A DNA stretch of 6,014 nucleotides from Actinomycetota bacterium. GTDB lineage: Bacteria; Actinomycetota; Acidimicrobiia; Spongiisociales; UBA11373. Positions within the stretch are counted from its first letter, which is position 1; the number at the start of each line of letters is the position of its first letter. Below are positions 5,058 through 6,014 of this stretch, in pieces. A program made the translations under genes and the position numbers. Under the pieces are notes generated by a model, which worked only from the letters and a program-made list of their open reading frames with translations, had not been told where the DNA came from and ran no database searches. The stretch spans positions 1 through 6,014 of the forward strand of contig DNGH01000092.1 of assembly GCA_003486285.1 (NCBI GenBank), given 5' to 3'.

Positions 5058-5876
5058 ATGAGCGGCCTCTCTCTCGTTGTAGCTGGGTGCCGCGGCTCGA
5101 TGGCGGTATCGGGTCCCGAGTACGAGCGTTTCGGCGGCAACACCACCTGCTTCTACGCCGAGGTGGAACCCAACCACTTCCTCGTCGTCGACGCGGGCAC
5201 CGGCCTCCGCCAACTCCAGCACCGGATCACCGATCGCAACGTCCCGCTGCGCTTCTCGCTGTTCCTCACGCACTACCACTGGGACCACATCCAGGGCATG
5301 CCGATGTTCTCGCCGCTCTACAGCCCGGAGAACCGTGTGGACATCTGGGGACCCCCGCTGGAGGGCCGTGACCCCGAGGAGACGCTGTGCACCGTGATGT
5401 GCCGCCCGTGGTGGCCGGTGGCGCTGATCGACGTGCCCGCCCAATTGCGTATCCGGCCCCTGGAGGACTGCGTCGATGTCGGCCCGGTGCGGGTCACGCA
5501 TGCCGAGCTGAACCATCCCGGCGGCGTGGTCGGCTATCGGCTCGAGGGCAATCACACCGTCGTGATCGCCACGGACCAGGAATGCGGTGACGCCGAGGCC
5601 GACGAGCGTCTCGTCAAGCTGGCGCATCGCGCCGACGTCCTCATCTACGACGGCCAGTACACCCCCGAGGAGCGGCGCGGGCCGCGGCGGGGGTGGGGTC
5701 ACAGCGACTGGGAGGGTGCGGTGCGCATCTCCCACGCCGCCAAGGTGGGCCGCCTGGTGCTCACCAGCCACGATCCCGACCGCACCGACGACCAGGTGAC
5801 GGCGATCCGCGCCGCCGCCCGCATGGGGTTCCCCGTCGTGGACGCCGCCCACGAGGGGATGAGGATTCCGCTCTGA
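5058..5876 (+). CDS. MBL-fold metallo-hydrolase, PhnP/cyclic-phosphodiesterase-like group
   Basis: 272-residue cytoplasmic metallo-beta-lactamase-fold protein, complete in length. It has the N-terminal RFGGNTTCFYAEV (24-36), VVDAGTGLRQL (43-53), and the dinuclear metal motif HxHxDH as THYHWDHIQG (H72, H74, D76, H77). Further probable ligands are H153 in LNHPGG, D173 in ATDQE, and H238 in TSHDPDRTDD; GHSDW (214-218) is another conserved-looking segment. This pattern (GGNTxC, THxHxDHIxG, NHPGGxxGYR, GHSDWExAV, HDPxRTDD) fits the group that includes PhnP, which opens a cyclic phosphodiester, rather than beta-lactamases, glyoxalase II or RNase Z. The actual substrate is not readable. The neighbouring cyclic-nucleotide sensor makes a cyclic nucleotide a natural guess, but only by context. 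The start is the only suitable in-frame ATG; an ATG at 5029 is out of frame. The last base of its TGA is the first base of a heptamer tandem array. Confidence 0.9.
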   Translation: MSGLSLVVAGCRGSMAVSGPEYERFGGNTTCFYAEVEPNHFLVVDAGTGLRQLQHRITDRNVPLRFSLFLTHYHWDHIQGMPMFSPLYSPENRVDIWGPPLEGRDPEETLCTVMCRPWWPVALIDVPAQLRIRPLEDCVDVGPVRVTHAELNHPGGVVGYRLEGNHTVVIATDQECGDAEADERLVKLAHRADVLIYDGQYTPEERRGPRRGWGHSDWEGAVRISHAAKVGRLVLTSHDPDRTDDQVTAIRAAARMGFPVVDAAHEGMRIPL

Positions 5877-5928
5877 GAGTTCAGAGTTCAGAGTTCAGAG
5901 TTCAGAGTTCAGAGTTCAGAGTTCAGAG
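5876..5928. repeat. Heptanucleotide tandem array, AGAGTTC x 7.6
   Basis: Seven perfect back-to-back copies of AGAGTTC run from 5876 to 5924, followed by a partial AGAG to 5928, with no mismatch. The array begins at the third base of the MBL stop codon. Copy-number change would not alter the protein. Such perfect short arrays are prone to strand slippage, so copy number probably varies between close relatives and may be miscounted in an assembly. Confidence 0.95.
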
Positions 5929-5932
5929 GGCC

Positions 5933-5977
5933 GACAGCCCACAGCAGACAGCCTGACGGTCAGCGGTCAGCGGTCAG
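5933..5977. repeat. Mixed period-7 repeats (GACAGCC then CGGTCAG)
   Basis: GACAGCC, CACAGCA, GACAGCC (5933-5953) keep a strict 7-base period, then three perfect copies of CGGTCAG follow at 5957-5977. CTGACGGTCAG at 5953-5963 is an interrupted palindrome at the junction between the two runs. All units share a CAG core with the array just upstream. No gene is seen here. Confidence 0.75.
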
Positions 5978-5996
5978 CCAGACCTTCAGAAGTGGT

Positions 5997-6014
5997 CCGG
6001 CACCCGGCACCCGG
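5997..6014. repeat. Period-7 repeat CCGGCAC, cut by the window end
   Basis: Two perfect copies of CCGGCAC (5997-6010) and the first four bases of a third run into the window edge. This is a fourth unit sequence within 140 bases, with the same 7-base period. The real extent is unknown. Confidence 0.65.

Noticed and set aside
4791..5852. Minus-strand open frame of 353 codons opposite the MBL gene
   Set aside because: It is antisense to an MBL protein with a complete set of metal ligands, and its translation shows no domain.
5693..5956. Plus-strand open frame running through the heptamer array
   Set aside because: It is an out-of-frame shadow of the MBL gene, and its repetitive C-terminus is only translated tandem repeat.
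5876..6014. CRISPR array
   Set aside because: The repeats are 7 bases long and directly adjacent, with no spacers and no cas genes nearby.

Overview
The window is GC-rich throughout, with compact genes, a TTG start, ATGA-type gene overlaps and C/G-ending codons. This suits a high-GC bacterium, most likely an actinomycete-type lineage (Actinomycetota). There is no rRNA or other marker gene, so that assignment is inference from composition only. No tRNA, rRNA, CRISPR array, insertion sequence or phage gene is visible.

Layout, left to right. (1) Positions 1-1005 (+): the C-terminal two thirds of a PLP-dependent tryptophanase, cut by the window edge. (2) Positions 1006-1107: a short convergent junction filled by a heptamer-repeat dyad. 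(3) Positions 1108-3056 (-): a two-gene operon, mobA (molybdenum cofactor guanylyltransferase) followed by an ATP-grasp protein of unknown substrate, joined by a 4-base ATGA overlap. (4) Positions 3057-3429: a 373-base divergent intergenic region with a second heptamer-repeat dyad, a perfect 12-bp hairpin with a T-run on the minus strand, a 9-bp GC-rich hairpin, and a good -10 box and Shine-Dalgarno sequence for the rightward operon. (5) Positions 3430-5876 (+): three closely spaced genes for a two-TM ion channel with a cytoplasmic RCK (TrkA-N/TrkA-C) module, a stand-alone cyclic-nucleotide-binding (CNB) protein, and a metallo-beta-lactamase-fold hydrolase. (6) Positions 5876-6014: a heptanucleotide tandem array starting on the last base of a stop codon, then three more period-7 runs of different units up to the window end.

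The most interesting candidate system is the 3430-5876 operon. The channel's filter region reads TILDAGD instead of the K+-channel TVGYGD type. Its neighbours are a CNB protein with an intact phosphate-binding cassette and an MBL hydrolase whose relatives include cyclic-phosphodiester hydrolases. A reasonable but unproven reading is a split ligand-controlled ion-flux module: channel, soluble nucleotide sensor and possible signal-degrading enzyme. The second notable pattern is that three separate non-coding regions carry period-7 repeats with different but related units, two of them arranged as inverted dyads.
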